Origin: Taxillus chinensis
Taxonomy: Eukaryota > Streptophyta > Magnoliopsida > Santalales > Loranthaceae
DNA length: 64,000 nt
NCBI GenBank assembly: GCA_023512835.1
Contig: CM042088.1
Coordinates: 11,772,078 to 11,836,077, forward strand
Direction of reading: 5' to 3'
The position numbers were made by a program, and so were the translations under genes. Under the pieces are notes generated by a model, which did not search any database, had not been told where the DNA came from, and worked only from the letters and a program-made list of their open reading frames with translations. This document shows, piece by piece, positions 22,042 through 33,580 of the stretch (the stretch's first letter is position 1; every line of letters begins with the position of its first letter).

Positions 22042-23274
22042 GCTTGTGATGTTTGCCAACGAATCAAGAGTCAAACATTGTCTCCTGCTGGACTTCTTCA
22101 GCCACTACCAATCCCTTGTCAAGTATGGGAAGACATTAGTATGGACTTCATTGAAGGGCTCCCACTCTCTCATGGAAAAACTACAATTCTGGTGGTGGTT
22201 GATAGGCTGAGTAAGTATGCACATTTCTTGCCGTTATCCCATCCATTCACTGCAAAGATAGTAGCAGAAAAATTCGTGGAGGGTGTAGTGAAGCTCCATG
22301 GCATGCCCCGCTCAATTATTAGCGACCGAGATCCCATATTCCTTAGTCATTTTTGGCGTGAGTTCTTCAAAATGTCTGGAACTCACTTGAAGATGGCCTC
22401 TGCATACCATCCTCAAACTGACGGTCAAACGGAGGTCGTGAATCATTGTCTTGAACAATACCTCCGCAGCTATGTTCACCAGTAGCCACGAAAATGATGT
22501 TCCTTCCTTCCTTGGGCAGAATATTGGTATAATACCACTTACCATGCTTCCACCGCGATGACCCCATTTCAGGCCTTATATGGGAGACTACCTCCAACAA
22601 TTCCAACTTACCATACAGGGGATTGTCTCGTTAATGAAGTTGACCAGAGTTTGGCAACCAGAGATGCCTTGTTACAGCGCCTCAAGGAAAACTTGAATGC
22701 GGCGACAAATAGAATGAAACAAAGAAGCGGATGCCAGGCGAAGGGATGTGGAATATAAGGTTGGCGACTTTGTCTTTCTTAAATTGCAGCCTTATCGTCA
22801 GCAGTCCATATTTAAAAGAGCCTGCCATAAGTTGGCATGCCGTTTCTATGGACCTTTCCAAATTGAAGAGCGTATCGGCAAGGTCGCTTACAAAATCAAG
22901 TTGCCACCGACTTCTCTTATCCATCCTGTTTTTCACGTCTCCTTACTTAAGAAAAAAAATAGGTGAGGTGGCCTTAGTCAACTTGCCCCCGATGACGGAT
23001 GATGGGCACTTGATGCTGGAACCAGAGGCCGTGCTAGACCAACGTTGGATCCAGCGAGGGTCAACATTTGTTGACGAGAGCTTGATCAAGTGGCGCAACC
23101 TGCCCAAAGAAGATGCTACTTGGGAAAACACTTTTGCGATTCATGACAGGTACCTTATTCTCAACCTTGGGGACAAGGTCGAAGTCCCTGGGAGGGGTGA
23201 TGATACAGCTACTGTACAGCCACGTCGATCCAGAAGAGTGCCCAAACAAAATCCTAGATACGTGGATTCATGAT
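22042..23274 (+). pseudogene. Chromovirus pol, 3' part (integrase to C-terminus)
   Basis: After the repeated GCTTG the frame resumes with the Cys pair of the integrase zinc finger (CDVCQRIKS). It continues through the catalytic core ([26 protein letters not shown], so D, D and E are all present) and [19 protein letters not shown], to a chromodomain-like segment (WRNLPKEDATWENTF). Lesions are TAG at 22483, TGA at 22495 and frame changes near 22725 and in an A-run near 22950. The final 24 or so codons, ending NPRYVDS with the stop at 23272, lie inside the 3' LTR. Confidence 0.9.
23190..23200 (+). other. Polypurine tract of the chromovirus
   Basis: GGGAGGGGTGA stands immediately before the 3' LTR start TGATACAGC at 23201 and is itself part of the coding frame (PGRGD). 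Confidence 0.75.
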
Positions 23275-23551
23275 AAAGGGATTGACATGTAGGAATTCGT
23301 CCAAGTCTGCGTGAAGGAAGTGCTGCAAATTAATAGGAGTTTGTTAAATAAATAGATATTTGCATTTTATTGTTCCATTGGGAAAGGGGGGCAATTATCG
23401 GGGGAGATGTATCTAGAAACTAGGAGTTGTGCTGATTTGCAATTGTTTTCTTCCTTTATAAATCAGTTGTGATGAAATAAAAAGGCAGAGCATTTTATAA
23501 AAAAACACCTGTAGCTTGGTCTCGCCCAAAGCAGAACACGTAAATCTTTTT
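23201..23551 (+). repeat. 3' LTR of the chromovirus, lacking its last bases
   Basis: It aligns to 10222-10571 with about seven substitutions, six of them transitions. The last 24 or so bases including the CA end are absent, and the sequence passes directly into the duplicated flank. Confidence 0.85.
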
Positions 23552-23552
23552 T

Positions 23553-23628
23553 GTTTTAAACTAATATAGGTTAGTAATCCGGTTTTTTTGTCCTTTTCGT
23601 CCGACGTCCTTTCAATGATTTGATATAT
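23553..23628 (+). repeat. Flank duplicated on both sides of the chromovirus (right copy)
   Basis: It matches 10136-10221 apart from a 10-11 base gap after GTTTTAAAC. It follows the truncated LTR end and leads into unrelated AT-rich DNA. Confidence 0.8.
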
Positions 23629-25932
23629 TGCACAATTTTTCAATGTATGGCGTTAATTTTGACTGTACGTAGAGATACGATACCAATCCCCACTATGATT
23701 CCCATTTAGCATTGCTGGCAATGTGAGATTTATACCGGTCCATTTTTATTTTCTTGTCCGTTTTTGGCAATGCATGTCAACCGGCGAACGTCCGAAATGA
23801 AAAGCCATCAAACTTTTCATGCAAATTACACCATATAATTCCCTCAACTGCAACGCCGTACGGACAAAATTGGTCATACTCGGATTTGCGCATTATAATG
23901 ATTATGTGACGATAAAGTTGCTGCCCTCTAGGTAAGAATTCATCGAAGATATAGAAAAGAGATGGAATTATATATATCTACTGGTCACCACGCAGGGTGT
24001 GCATTAACACATTAATTTGGGGCAGGGGCACAATATATTATGAAAAAGTATGAGGTGATTGCAATTTTTACACAAAATTAACAATGACAGTGATAATCGT
24101 TTTATTTTTTGTTGGGAAACTTGGATATAAGAATTATTAAAATATATTGAATAATATATAAAATAATGCCTGATTAACACATACACATACATCTTTAAAT
24201 TGGTAAGTATAAATTTGAAATTTATTATTATTGTTATTATTTTCAAAAAATATGATTGTTAAATAATAGCTGGTTAGAATGTTTAGTTTTTTTTCCCATT
24301 ATGGCGGGTTTATCATATGAGTAATGCAGAGCTCAACTAATTGAGGTCAAACTAGTGAATATGTGATGTGATGCCATTACAATCACAAAATGTATGAAAA
24401 CATTATGATTCATTATTTAATTAGTTTGGCATGAATTAGTCCACTCTATATCCTTACTCTTATTAATATTGACAAGAAAGATAAACTAATAAATAATAAG
24501 ATATTTGTTGAATATTGTGAGACTCTAACCTTGTCTTTAAAGATGGTGTTTTATGAAACATGTGAATGAAAATAAGAAAAACGATAATCCCTGGTAAGTC
24601 ATATGACAATAAGTTTATATTTATGTACTTAACATATTGTTAGTTTTTCATGACGAGATACAATTTTTTTAAAGAAACAAAAGTAATAACAATTTAAATA
24701 ATTATTTTTTATTTGTTGTAATGGAGAAGTTGATGATGAATATTAGATCCCAAACCAAAGAAAAAATACTCACAAAGTCCTAGTTTTAGAATATTTCTAA
24801 TACTATTTTTTTATATTTTTTTATGTGTAGAAATTTTCAAATGTAAAAAATTATTTTACATATAATTTTAGTGTTACTTTTTAATTTATTTTATTATTAT
24901 TAATAATATTAATTTTTAATGTTGAGTCAATTTTATTTTAATTAAAAGAAAATAATAAAATAACATGTAAGTAACGAAAATAATTCTTCATTATAGTGAT
25001 TTTTATATCTAAGAGTCATATAAAAAATTTATTGAAGCATGAATTTAAAATTTAATTATTTATTTATAAATAATAAAAAATCTAGATTGTTATTCTTTTA
25101 TTTCATTAAAAAAAATTTGACTTATAAAACTATTCATGGTAATATTTAAAAAGGTTAATGGAAATTTTAAAAAAGTATATTGTAAGAGTCCCATCAATTT
25201 TTTTTATTTTATTTCATTTATTTTTCGTACAAAATAGACCATAAAACAGGGCACTAAATTCAAAATTGTAATAAAAATCCGTTTGATAAAACGTTAGGAC
25301 TTAGGAGTCAACCAACCAAACAAAAAAAAAAAAACAAAAAGAGTCCGGTGAGATAAAAATGAAATTTTGGTAATTACAAATTTTAAATAAAACTGATATG
25401 TGCAATTCACAGATGTTGAGAACAGTGATTAATTTGTAAATTTATTATTTTTTTATCTGTTAATTTGATATATCTCAACAAGACGTAAATTACTCATTCT
25501 GGATTCACAAGGATTAATATGCGTCGGAATTGGGGGGTGGTGCGCGGTCTACAAGGGCTGCTGCGTAGTGCGAAGGATTCGGCGTGGACTGAGCTTGTGA
25601 GAACTGTGCGGATTAGCAATGGCATTTGGCATGTTTTTTAAAGTCAACAAAAACCGGAAAACAGGGGTAGGCGTGGCGTATGTTTTGCCCATTGCCCCAT
25701 TTTTTGTTTTTTTTTTTTTTTTTTATTTTAACGGGTATCTCGACCGTAAGCTTCGCTGCAGATGACAAGAGATCGAGCAAGACGAGTCTCAACGCCGCTG
25801 GACCCCTCAACACCAGTTTTACCATCCAAGCCCCCTCACACCGGCACCTGACATGGTAGCCTGCCCGAACTGCTGTCACGCGAGACTAAGTCCCGGTGGT
25901 CCCACCCGCCCATTGCCCCATTCCCTACATTG
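23629..25932. other. AT-rich intergenic DNA upstream of Tudor-SN
   Basis: I see no supported gene here. Composition is strongly AT-rich between about 24050 and 25500, with many short A and T runs. A long T run is at about 25709-25724. The last few hundred bases are less AT-rich and may hold the distal promoter of the downstream gene. Confidence 0.6.
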
Positions 25933-25942
25933 CTCATTGTGC

Positions 25943-25984
<42 letters not shown>

Positions 25985-25985
25985 T
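25933..25985 (+). promoter_or_regulatory. CT then TA microsatellite at the probable Tudor-SN core promoter
   Basis: A run of CTCTCT is followed by about 12 TA units and then by a pyrimidine-rich leader. The TA run could serve as the TATA region and the CT run as a Y-patch-like element. The start site cannot be placed from sequence alone. Confidence 0.4.
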
Positions 25986-26213
25986 ACACGATCCCTCATC
26001 CTTTTTCTTCTCCTGCCTTTCGTACACACGCCAAAATCTCTCTTTCCTTCCGCCATCTCGTCTCTCTCCCTCTCTATCGTCTCTCCCAGGCTGAGGCCGT
26101 CTTCAGCACCAGGGAAGGATATACCCTCCTCGACGCTCTTCTCTCCTATATTGATTTGCAAGCCTTTTGATCGTTGGATCTGTCAAAAACTGGACTCCGT
26201 GATCTCCTATTAG
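25986..26213 (+). other. TSN: Probable 5' untranslated exon of Tudor-SN
   Basis: This CT-rich leader lies upstream of an intron that must end at the acceptor TTGCAG (26975-26980), because the start codon at 26996 has no other upstream coding. A candidate donor is TTAG|GTGATT at 26213/26214. Both ends are predictions. Confidence 0.35.
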
Positions 26214-26360
26214 GTGATTACCCGGGATCATGGTCCTCGATCTATTGTTTTTCCTTTCCCGCACCTCGATCCGGCAGTAATGCCATCATTTTGATATGTG
26301 CTCATATATTCTTCTCTCTTATGATGATGACATATTGAATCACTGTTTTTTTTAATTTCT

Positions 26361-26700
26361 AAAAAGTATGTATGCGAATTATTGTTGTCTTTATTTGTAT
26401 GGAAACTTGTTTTGATAATCTAGATTGAGTCCGTCTTCTATGCTTGTTAGGGAAACTTTTCTGATGGGATTTCCATGGTGATATCTCGATTTTCTTGAGA
26501 TATTATGTCATGGAAACTTTATTTTGTCATGGTGATATCTAAAAAGTATGTATGCGAATTATTATTGTCTTTATTTGTATGGAAACTTGTTTTGATAATC
26601 TAGATTGAGTCCGTCTTCTACGCTTGTTAGGGAAACTTTTCTGATGGGATTTCCATGGTGATATCTCCATTTTCTTGAGATATTATGTCATGGTTTTTAT
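26361..26700 (+). repeat. 180-bp tandem duplication in the Tudor-SN leader intron
   Basis: The segment from AAAAAGTATGTATGCG at 26361 repeats at 26541 with only a few substitutions (for example TTGTTGTC against TTATTGTC). Copy two runs to about 26700. It lies between the predicted 5' untranslated exon and the start codon. Confidence 0.9.
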
Positions 26701-26995
26701 GGATCTGAATTCTATCTAGTTTTTTACGATCGAATGCTTTTGTTTTTGTTTTCGTTTTCTTGTTCGTCTTTTTGAGGCGTTACTTTAAGTTATCTCTTTT
26801 ACCCAATAGATACATGATTTCATGTGGGTTTGACTTTTGTTCTGCTATTTATTTTATTTTCCATTGGTTAGGATTTATAGCGATAAATCGTCTACATATG
26901 TGTGTGTTTGATATACCGGTTGAAGCAATTGTGTTTACTTATATATGTGTGTGTGTGTGTTTGTGTGAGAGAGATTGCAGATAGTAGCTGTTGAT

Positions 26996-29900
26996 ATGGC
27001 ATCATCAACAGCGGGGGTGACAGGATGGCTGAGAGGAAAGGTGAAAGCTGTTCCCTCGGGGGACTGCTTGCTTATAATGGCTAGCAATAAGGATAATAGG
27101 CTACCTCCTGAGAAGACTGTCACTTTGTCATCCCTCATTGCTCCTAGACTAGTACGCTTTTCAGTTGTTTTTTAATTGTACCGATTCCAGCACTATTTAA
27201 ATGTCGTTCCTTTAGTACTTGTGTTCTTGTTTTGCTGCTTGATTGTTTTATTATTGTGTGCACGCTAATGCTAGTGTGATTGCTTAGACTTTTATCCCTT
27301 TGATGTTTTGTCATTGGCTTTATAGTTTTAATTAAAGATGTTCGTAAAATATGCCAACATGATTTGACATTAGGAGGTTTCTCATAATCAGCATTGTTCA
27401 AGCTTCATCTAGGTTTCAAGCAATTGTAATTGACCATTGTTATAAGTTGACTTAATTTTAGTGCATGATTTCACATTACATTTTTGACTGAAATATGGAC
27501 CTGCACTCATCGTCCTCCCTTTGCCACTTCCCCATGAAATGGCAGGCTCGTAGAGGTGGTGTTGATGAACCGTTTGCATGGGACAGCCGGGAGTATTTGA
27601 GAAAGCTTTGTATAGGACAGGTTATCATCTCATCTGTCTTAGCTTTACTTATTTGCACGACATTTGTCTCTAACAATGGGATTGCTGTAGGAAGTCACGT
27701 TCAAGGTGGATTACACTGTACCATCTATAGGACGAGAGTTTGGCTCTGTTTTCCTTGGTGATAAGAATATTGCAGCAATGGTTGTATCAGAGGGCTGGGC
27801 AAAGGTTGCATGATTTTTCCTTTGGCCCTGTTATCCACCTCTATGCATGCATTTGCATATTATTTTTTTTAAGCATTGGAAACATCTGGTTTGAGCAGGT
27901 CAGGGAACTGGGTCAGCAGAAAGGAGAGGTCAGCCCTTACCTTCCAGAACTGCTCAGCCTTGAAGAACAAGCTAAAAAACAAGGTCTAGGCCGCTGGAGT
28001 AAGGTTATTATTTTCCACTATTCGTGCCAATGTCATAGATAGTTACAATTGACTGACAGGCAAGATGGACTTACAATATCTCAGTTTGAGATCCTTTTCT
28101 TTGGGTGCTTTTTGGGGTTTATCTCACCTTCTATCAAAAGATAACTCAAAACTGTATGGTCCTTAAATGATTATGTAAAAAGTAAAAACATTTTTTTTTG
28201 ATATTTCAATTGTTTATTTTTTTAATAGAATATTTTAATTTAAATATTTCAACTTTTTTAAATATCTAATTGCTTATTAAAAGTAGCGTAGTCAAAAGCG
28301 AGCGCCCCAGTGCCTAAGCGCACCAGGCGTATCGCTGGGGGACTCCATTGTGTCAGGGGGGTAAGGTGTAGAGCTTTCACGGAAGCGCGGCAAGGCGTGT
28401 GCTTCCTGTGCTATTGGGCGACGCGAGAAGCGCTCGTCCCGTGCACTTCTTTCACCATTAAGAAAGACAATAATAAAAGAGAAGATAAAATATTTACGCA
28501 ACTTCAACGCGACTTCATCGACAACTTCCATCGACGTCCTTCACCTCTGCTCCACGCTCATCAACGATGACGGGCGAACTCTGCTCTACAATCGGTGACG
28601 ACGGGTGACTTCTGGCTCTGATCCACGATCAGTGACGACGACAGGCGATCTCTGGATTTGTTTTACGATCGGCAATGATAACCTGCTCCACGATCGACAA
28701 TGATGACCTATTTCACGATCGGCGATGACGACCTGCTCCACAATCGGCAATGACGCGATCAGCCCTCTACTCCATGCGATCGATGACCTACTCCACGCCG
28801 CTGCCTGGTCTGTGTCTGTAAGAATTTATTAAATTATGTTTAATAAATTGTGTAGTGTTAAACTGTTAATTGTTGAAGCTTGTCGTCTGTGGTCACTGTG
28901 GTGTTAAATCATAGTCTGTAATATATATGTTTATTATAGATATAAATATTGATGGATTGTTATTTATGAATAATATATATGTTTTTTCTATAACATATGC
29001 TTTGCTTCACTAAAGCGAGCGGTTTTTTTTTGCGCATTACGCTTAAAGCGATAGGGTACCCCTAGCGCTTTAAGTGCGCCTAGCGCTTTTGACTACCTTG
29101 ATTAAAAGCAAAAAGTTCGTTAATGGATGAATTGGACTCCTGAAATACTGAAAAACAAAGTGTTCTTTGTTCTAATTATGTGGCTCTAGTGGTGTTCGTG
29201 CTATCCTAGTTTTAAATTTTATTTATATCTTTTGTGACTCTTTAATTAAGGGCTCCTATTTTTATTTTGCTGTTCAATTAGGACATTATTGATACTTCAA
29301 GTTCATTTGGGTAAAGATCTAATATTTTTCACCTAGGCAATCTAGAATCTCTTGAAAATGTGGTTTCTAGTTGTACTGAGCACCATTTGTGTTCATTTGG
29401 TTTATTTATGTTGCTATTACAGAATTTTTTAGACTTTTATTCTAAGGATTAATATGTGGGATTCAAGCACCCCAATAATTTTTCTTTGTTTCCCTCTTGT
29501 TTAATTTCAAACGAGTTGCTTTTGTACAAAAATTGATGGATTAGGCTTTCTCTTTTCCCGTCCTAAGTAAAGGCTGCTTACATGCTGTCTGTGTTCATTT
29601 GGTTCCTTTTGTTTCTAGATGGGATGAAATTGTGCGGTCTTTAACTTGCAGGTTGCAGGTGCTTCTGAGTCATCTATCAGGAAATTACCCCCTTCATCGA
29701 TTGGTGATCCTAGTAATTTGGATGCCATGGGCCTATTAGCTGCAAACAAGGGCAGGCCCATGCAAGGTATTGTTGAGCAGCTTCGCGACGGCAGTACACT
29801 TAGGGTCTATTTGCTGCCGGATTTCCAGTTTGTCCAAGTGTTTGTTGCAGGGATTCAGGTATGGAATTTTCATATGAATTGATATTGTTTTGCCAAGCGT

Positions 29901-32900
29901 GTTTTTTTACTAAACTTGTAGCACTCTGACTTTGTAATTAGGCTCCATCAATGGGCAGAAGGGCTGCACAGGAAACGGTAGTGATCTCTGATGAGCAAAA
30001 TGGTGCTGTTTCTGCTGAATCCCAAGTGCAGTTAACATCAGCACAGAGACTTGCAGTCTCAGCAGCTTCATCTACTGAGGTTTCCCCTGACCCATTTGGA
30101 AGGGAAGCCAAACATTTTGCAGAGCTTCGTGTTTTAAATAGAGAAGTGAGGGCATCTCTTTTATCTGTTTCGTTGTACTTTTTTTATAATTTAATTTATG
30201 GCGGTGCATATAGGTGCGCATTGTACTTGAGGGTGTGGATAAATTCAGCAATTTGATAGGTTCAGTCTATTATCCTGATGGTGAATCTGCGAAGGACCTG
30301 GCTTTGGAACTAGTGGAAAACGTATGTGCTTTGTGTTTCATGTGCATAATATATTCGTTCACTCTGGATGTTTTTTATATAACACTGAAATGCAATACTG
30401 TTTATTTTTACTTTTATATTACCTCAATTATGTACCGAAGTAATGTTCTGTTTTTGTTATATCATGCACAACGTCATGATTATCATTATCCCCATTTCAG
30501 AAAAGCTGTGATGTTTTGGTGTCTTACTGGATATTCAACTTTTTCTTTGTCTATATTTGTTATTTTTTCACGTGTGGACTTCAATTCCTCTTGCCTCATG
30601 TAACTAGGGTTTGGCTAAGTTTGTTGATTGGAGTGCTAACATGATGGAAGATGATGCAAAACGTCGCCTCAAATCTGCTGAACTTGAAGCAAAGAAAAAC
30701 CGGTTGAGAATCTGGACAAACTATGTGCCACCATCTTCAAATTCAAAGGCTATTCATGACCAGAAATTTACAGGAAAGGTTAGTAACTTCTCTGATCCAA
30801 TTGTTTTTTTGTCACTATTCTTTTTAAATTTACCATGAGCATAAGTTGACATGATTGCCATTCTCAAGGTTGTTGAGGTTGTAAGTGGCGACTGTGTCAT
30901 TGTGGCTGATGATTCTGTCCCATATGGCAGTCCACTGGCAGAGAGGCGTGTAAATTTGTCAAGTATCAGGTGTCCCAAATTGGGCAATCCTCGCAGGGAA
31001 GAAAAGCCTGCCCCCTATGCCCGGGAAGCGAAGGAATTTCTTCGAACACGGCTTATTGGACGACAAGTATGGAAACTACTAGTTATGTGTTTATCACCTA
31101 ACTGGGCACTATAATGATACTTAATTGGTTATGCTCATTCAGGTGAATGTTTCAATGGAATACTCGAGGAAAATGCCTGATGGCACTGCAGCCCTTGCTG
31201 GAAGTACAGACTCAAGAGCAATGGATTTTGGATCTGTATTCCTGATAGGTGATGATGCTTCCACAACCATGTCACAACCAGCTGGAGTGAACATTGCAGA
31301 GCTCTTGATTGTTCGTGGGTTTGGAACTGTCATCCGACATCGTGATTTTGAGGAGAGATCAAATCATTATGATGCACTCCTTGCTGCCGAATCGCGTGCT
31401 ATTGCTGGGAAGAAAGGGATCCATTCTGCTAAGGATCCTCCTGTGATGCACATCACTGATTTGCTCTCAGTATGAAACATGACCCTTATCTTAAATGCTT
31501 AATATAAATGGCAACGCCTTGATTCACTTTGTTTTTGGACTTCCACTTACAGGCATCAGCGAAAAAAACTAAAGATTTCTTGCCATTTCTACAAAGAAAT
31601 AGAAGAATGCCTGCTGTTGTTGAATATGTCCTTAGTGGCCACCGTTTTAAGCTCTTAATTCCCAAGGCAACGTGCAGCATTGCTTTCTCATTCTCAGGCG
31701 TTCGGTGTCCTGGTCGTGGTGAGCCTTTCTCAGACGAAGCGATTGCAGTAATGAGAAGAAAGATAATGCAGAGAGATGTTGAGGTACTTCATTACATACC
31801 TTTCTTCCTGTGTGTGATCACTTCCTTCATTTTGCTGTAACATTATTCGTTCCTGCATAGATTGAAGTGGACACTGTAGATAGAACGGGAACGTTTTTGG
31901 GATCATTATGGGAGTCCCACAAAAATATGGCCGTGACGCTCCTTGAATCTGGCTATGCAAAGCTCCAAACCTATGGTATTGATAGGATCCCAGATGCTCA
32001 CCTCCTTTTGCAAGCTGAACAATCTGCCAAAAAGCAGAAATTGAAAGTAAGAAAGAGGCCAATTTTTATCTTATTTTGGGTTTCTCTTATTGTAATTGGA
32101 TAACACTGATTAATCTGTTGAAGATTTGGGAGAATTATGTCGAAGGAGCTGAAGTTGTTAATGGTTCCATTCAAGCAAGCAAACAAAAAGAAGTCCTTAA
32201 GGTTCTCATGCAAAATTATTGTCTTGTATCAATATATTTGTTATTTTGTTTTGTTACTAAGTATTATATATATATATATATATTTGCAGGTAGTCGTTAC
32301 TGAAGTTTTGGGTGGCGGAAAATTTTATGTCCAGACAGTAAATGATCAAAGAGTGACATCCATACAGCAGCAGCTTGCTTCTCTGAACATTCATGAAGCT
32401 CCTCTACTTGGTGCTTTTAATCCGAAAAAGGGTGATACTGTCCTGGCTCAGTTTAGTATGGATGAATCCTGGAACCGGGCAATGGTGAGTGTGAATTTGG
32501 ATACTTCTTTTCATTTAATACAACAAATGGTAGTGAAACTAATTTTTGGATGTTAGTATATATCAGCATGGTTTCCTTCCATTATTTGGTTGATTAGCTA
32601 GTGTAGATAGTAAGCAAAAGTAGGATCATTTGGGTAATCATCAATTTTGCTGAAACCCCACTTCAGTTTTGGATCATAGGGAACAAAGAGCAAGAAACAA
32701 TGTGCTTGATCTTTTTGTGGACTGGAGTCATTTTCCATTCAAAATATTGATGCATGTTTTCATCCTGCAATGGCATTGGTTTTATATACGTGTCTGGAAT
32801 ATTTTTGTTCTTTGTTCTTTTTGCACGTTCTTTGTCTCTTATGTTTTACTGGATTAATTAACGATTGTTTTTCTTTTTCTTTGGTTGTAAAGATTGTGAA

Positions 32901-33580
32901 TGCACCTCGTGGACCAGTACAATCCCCACAGGACCAGTTTGAAGTATTTTACATCGACTACGGAAATCAAGAAGTTGTTCCATACAGCAATTTACGGCCT
33001 GTTGATTCTTCTGTTGCCGATACACCTGCCCTTGCTCAACTATGTACTCTAGCATTCATAAAAGTTCCTAGCTTAGAGGAGGAATTTGGTCAAGAGGCAG
33101 CTGAATATTTCAGCGAAATCACTATAAACAATTCCAAAGAGCTCAAGGCTGTTGTTGAAGAGAGGGATGCTTCTGGTGGGAAAACAAAGGGGCAGGGAAC
33201 CGGGCCAATCTTTTCTGTCACATTATCAGATGCTGAAAACGAAGACAGTATCAATGCTGCCATGCTGAAGGTTTGAATACTGACCGTTTGGTCGAGTGTT
33301 TCATATGAGATTGTGTTGGCTTTTCATTCTATTGCAATGCCATGCCCGCCTATCTTTTGAGAACTAATGATCCTTTCAAACCCCCTTACAGGAAGGGCTT
33401 GCCCGGTTAGAGAAGAGGAGGAGATTGGACCCAAAGGATAGACAATTGATCTTTGAGAATCTGGAAACCTGTCAGGCTGAAGCCAAACTTCAGAGGCGCA
33501 TGATGTGGCAGTATGGGGATGTTGAATCGGACGATGAGGAGCTGCCCACTCCTGTCAAGAAAGCAGCTGGCAGGCGATGA
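26996..33580 (+). CDS. TSN: Tudor-SN (staphylococcal nuclease and Tudor domain protein), 16 coding exons
   Basis: Exons: 26996-27151, 27546-27620, 27691-27804, 27899-28003, 29652-29858, 29942-30145, 30214-30321, 30608-30778, 30869-31066, 31143-31469, 31553-31783, 31861-32046, 32124-32201, 32290-32484, 32893-33270, 33392-33580. Joined, they give 973 residues with no stop; all 15 introns start GT, end AG and are phase 0. Four SNase-like repeats (about 9-150, 175-325, 380-550, 575-715) precede a Tudor domain containing FEVFYIDYGNQEVVP (about 801-815) and a partial fifth SNase repeat. The acidic C-terminus is YGDVESDDEE. The order and length match plant Tudor-SN (about 990 residues). Family role: cytoplasmic RNA-binding scaffold in stress granules and processing bodies, with mRNA stabilisation and decapping functions and stress tolerance. 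A hAT-type element lies in intron 4. The gene appears intact. Confidence 0.96.
28284..29100. mobile_element. Non-autonomous hAT-type element in Tudor-SN intron 4
   Basis: The ends are TAGCGTAGTCAAAAGCG and, in complement, CAAGGTAGTCAAAAGCG. They share 12 bases after the first five, and both fit the hAT terminal pattern YARNG. ATTAAAAG is duplicated on each side (28276-28283 and 29101-29108), the 8-bp size typical of hAT. Subterminal DNA is rich in GCGC and AGCGCT words. Internally there are imperfect repeats built on CACGATCGGCAATGACGACC (about 28560-28790). There is no transposase frame. Confidence 0.85.

Larger units (their letters stand above)
10222..23551 (+). mobile_element. Ty3/gypsy chromovirus, interrupted by a nested element
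   Basis: The order is 5' LTR (10222-10595), primer binding site (10598-10609), gag-protease-RT-RNase H-integrase in one frame, chromodomain-like C-terminus, polypurine tract (23190-23200), 3' LTR (23201-23551). The 13789-22041 insertion splits the integrase. Without it the element would be about 5.1 kb, a normal compact chromovirus size. By my count the LTRs differ at about 7 of 350 aligned sites, so insertion is fairly recent, yet gag-pol already carries several stops and frameshifts. The last 24 or so bases of the 3' LTR are missing. Confidence 0.9.

Noticed and set aside
28284..29100. Possible SINE in the Tudor-SN intron
   Set aside because: There is no poly(A) tail and no tRNA-like A/B boxes that I can see; matched inverted ends and an 8-bp duplication fit hAT better.
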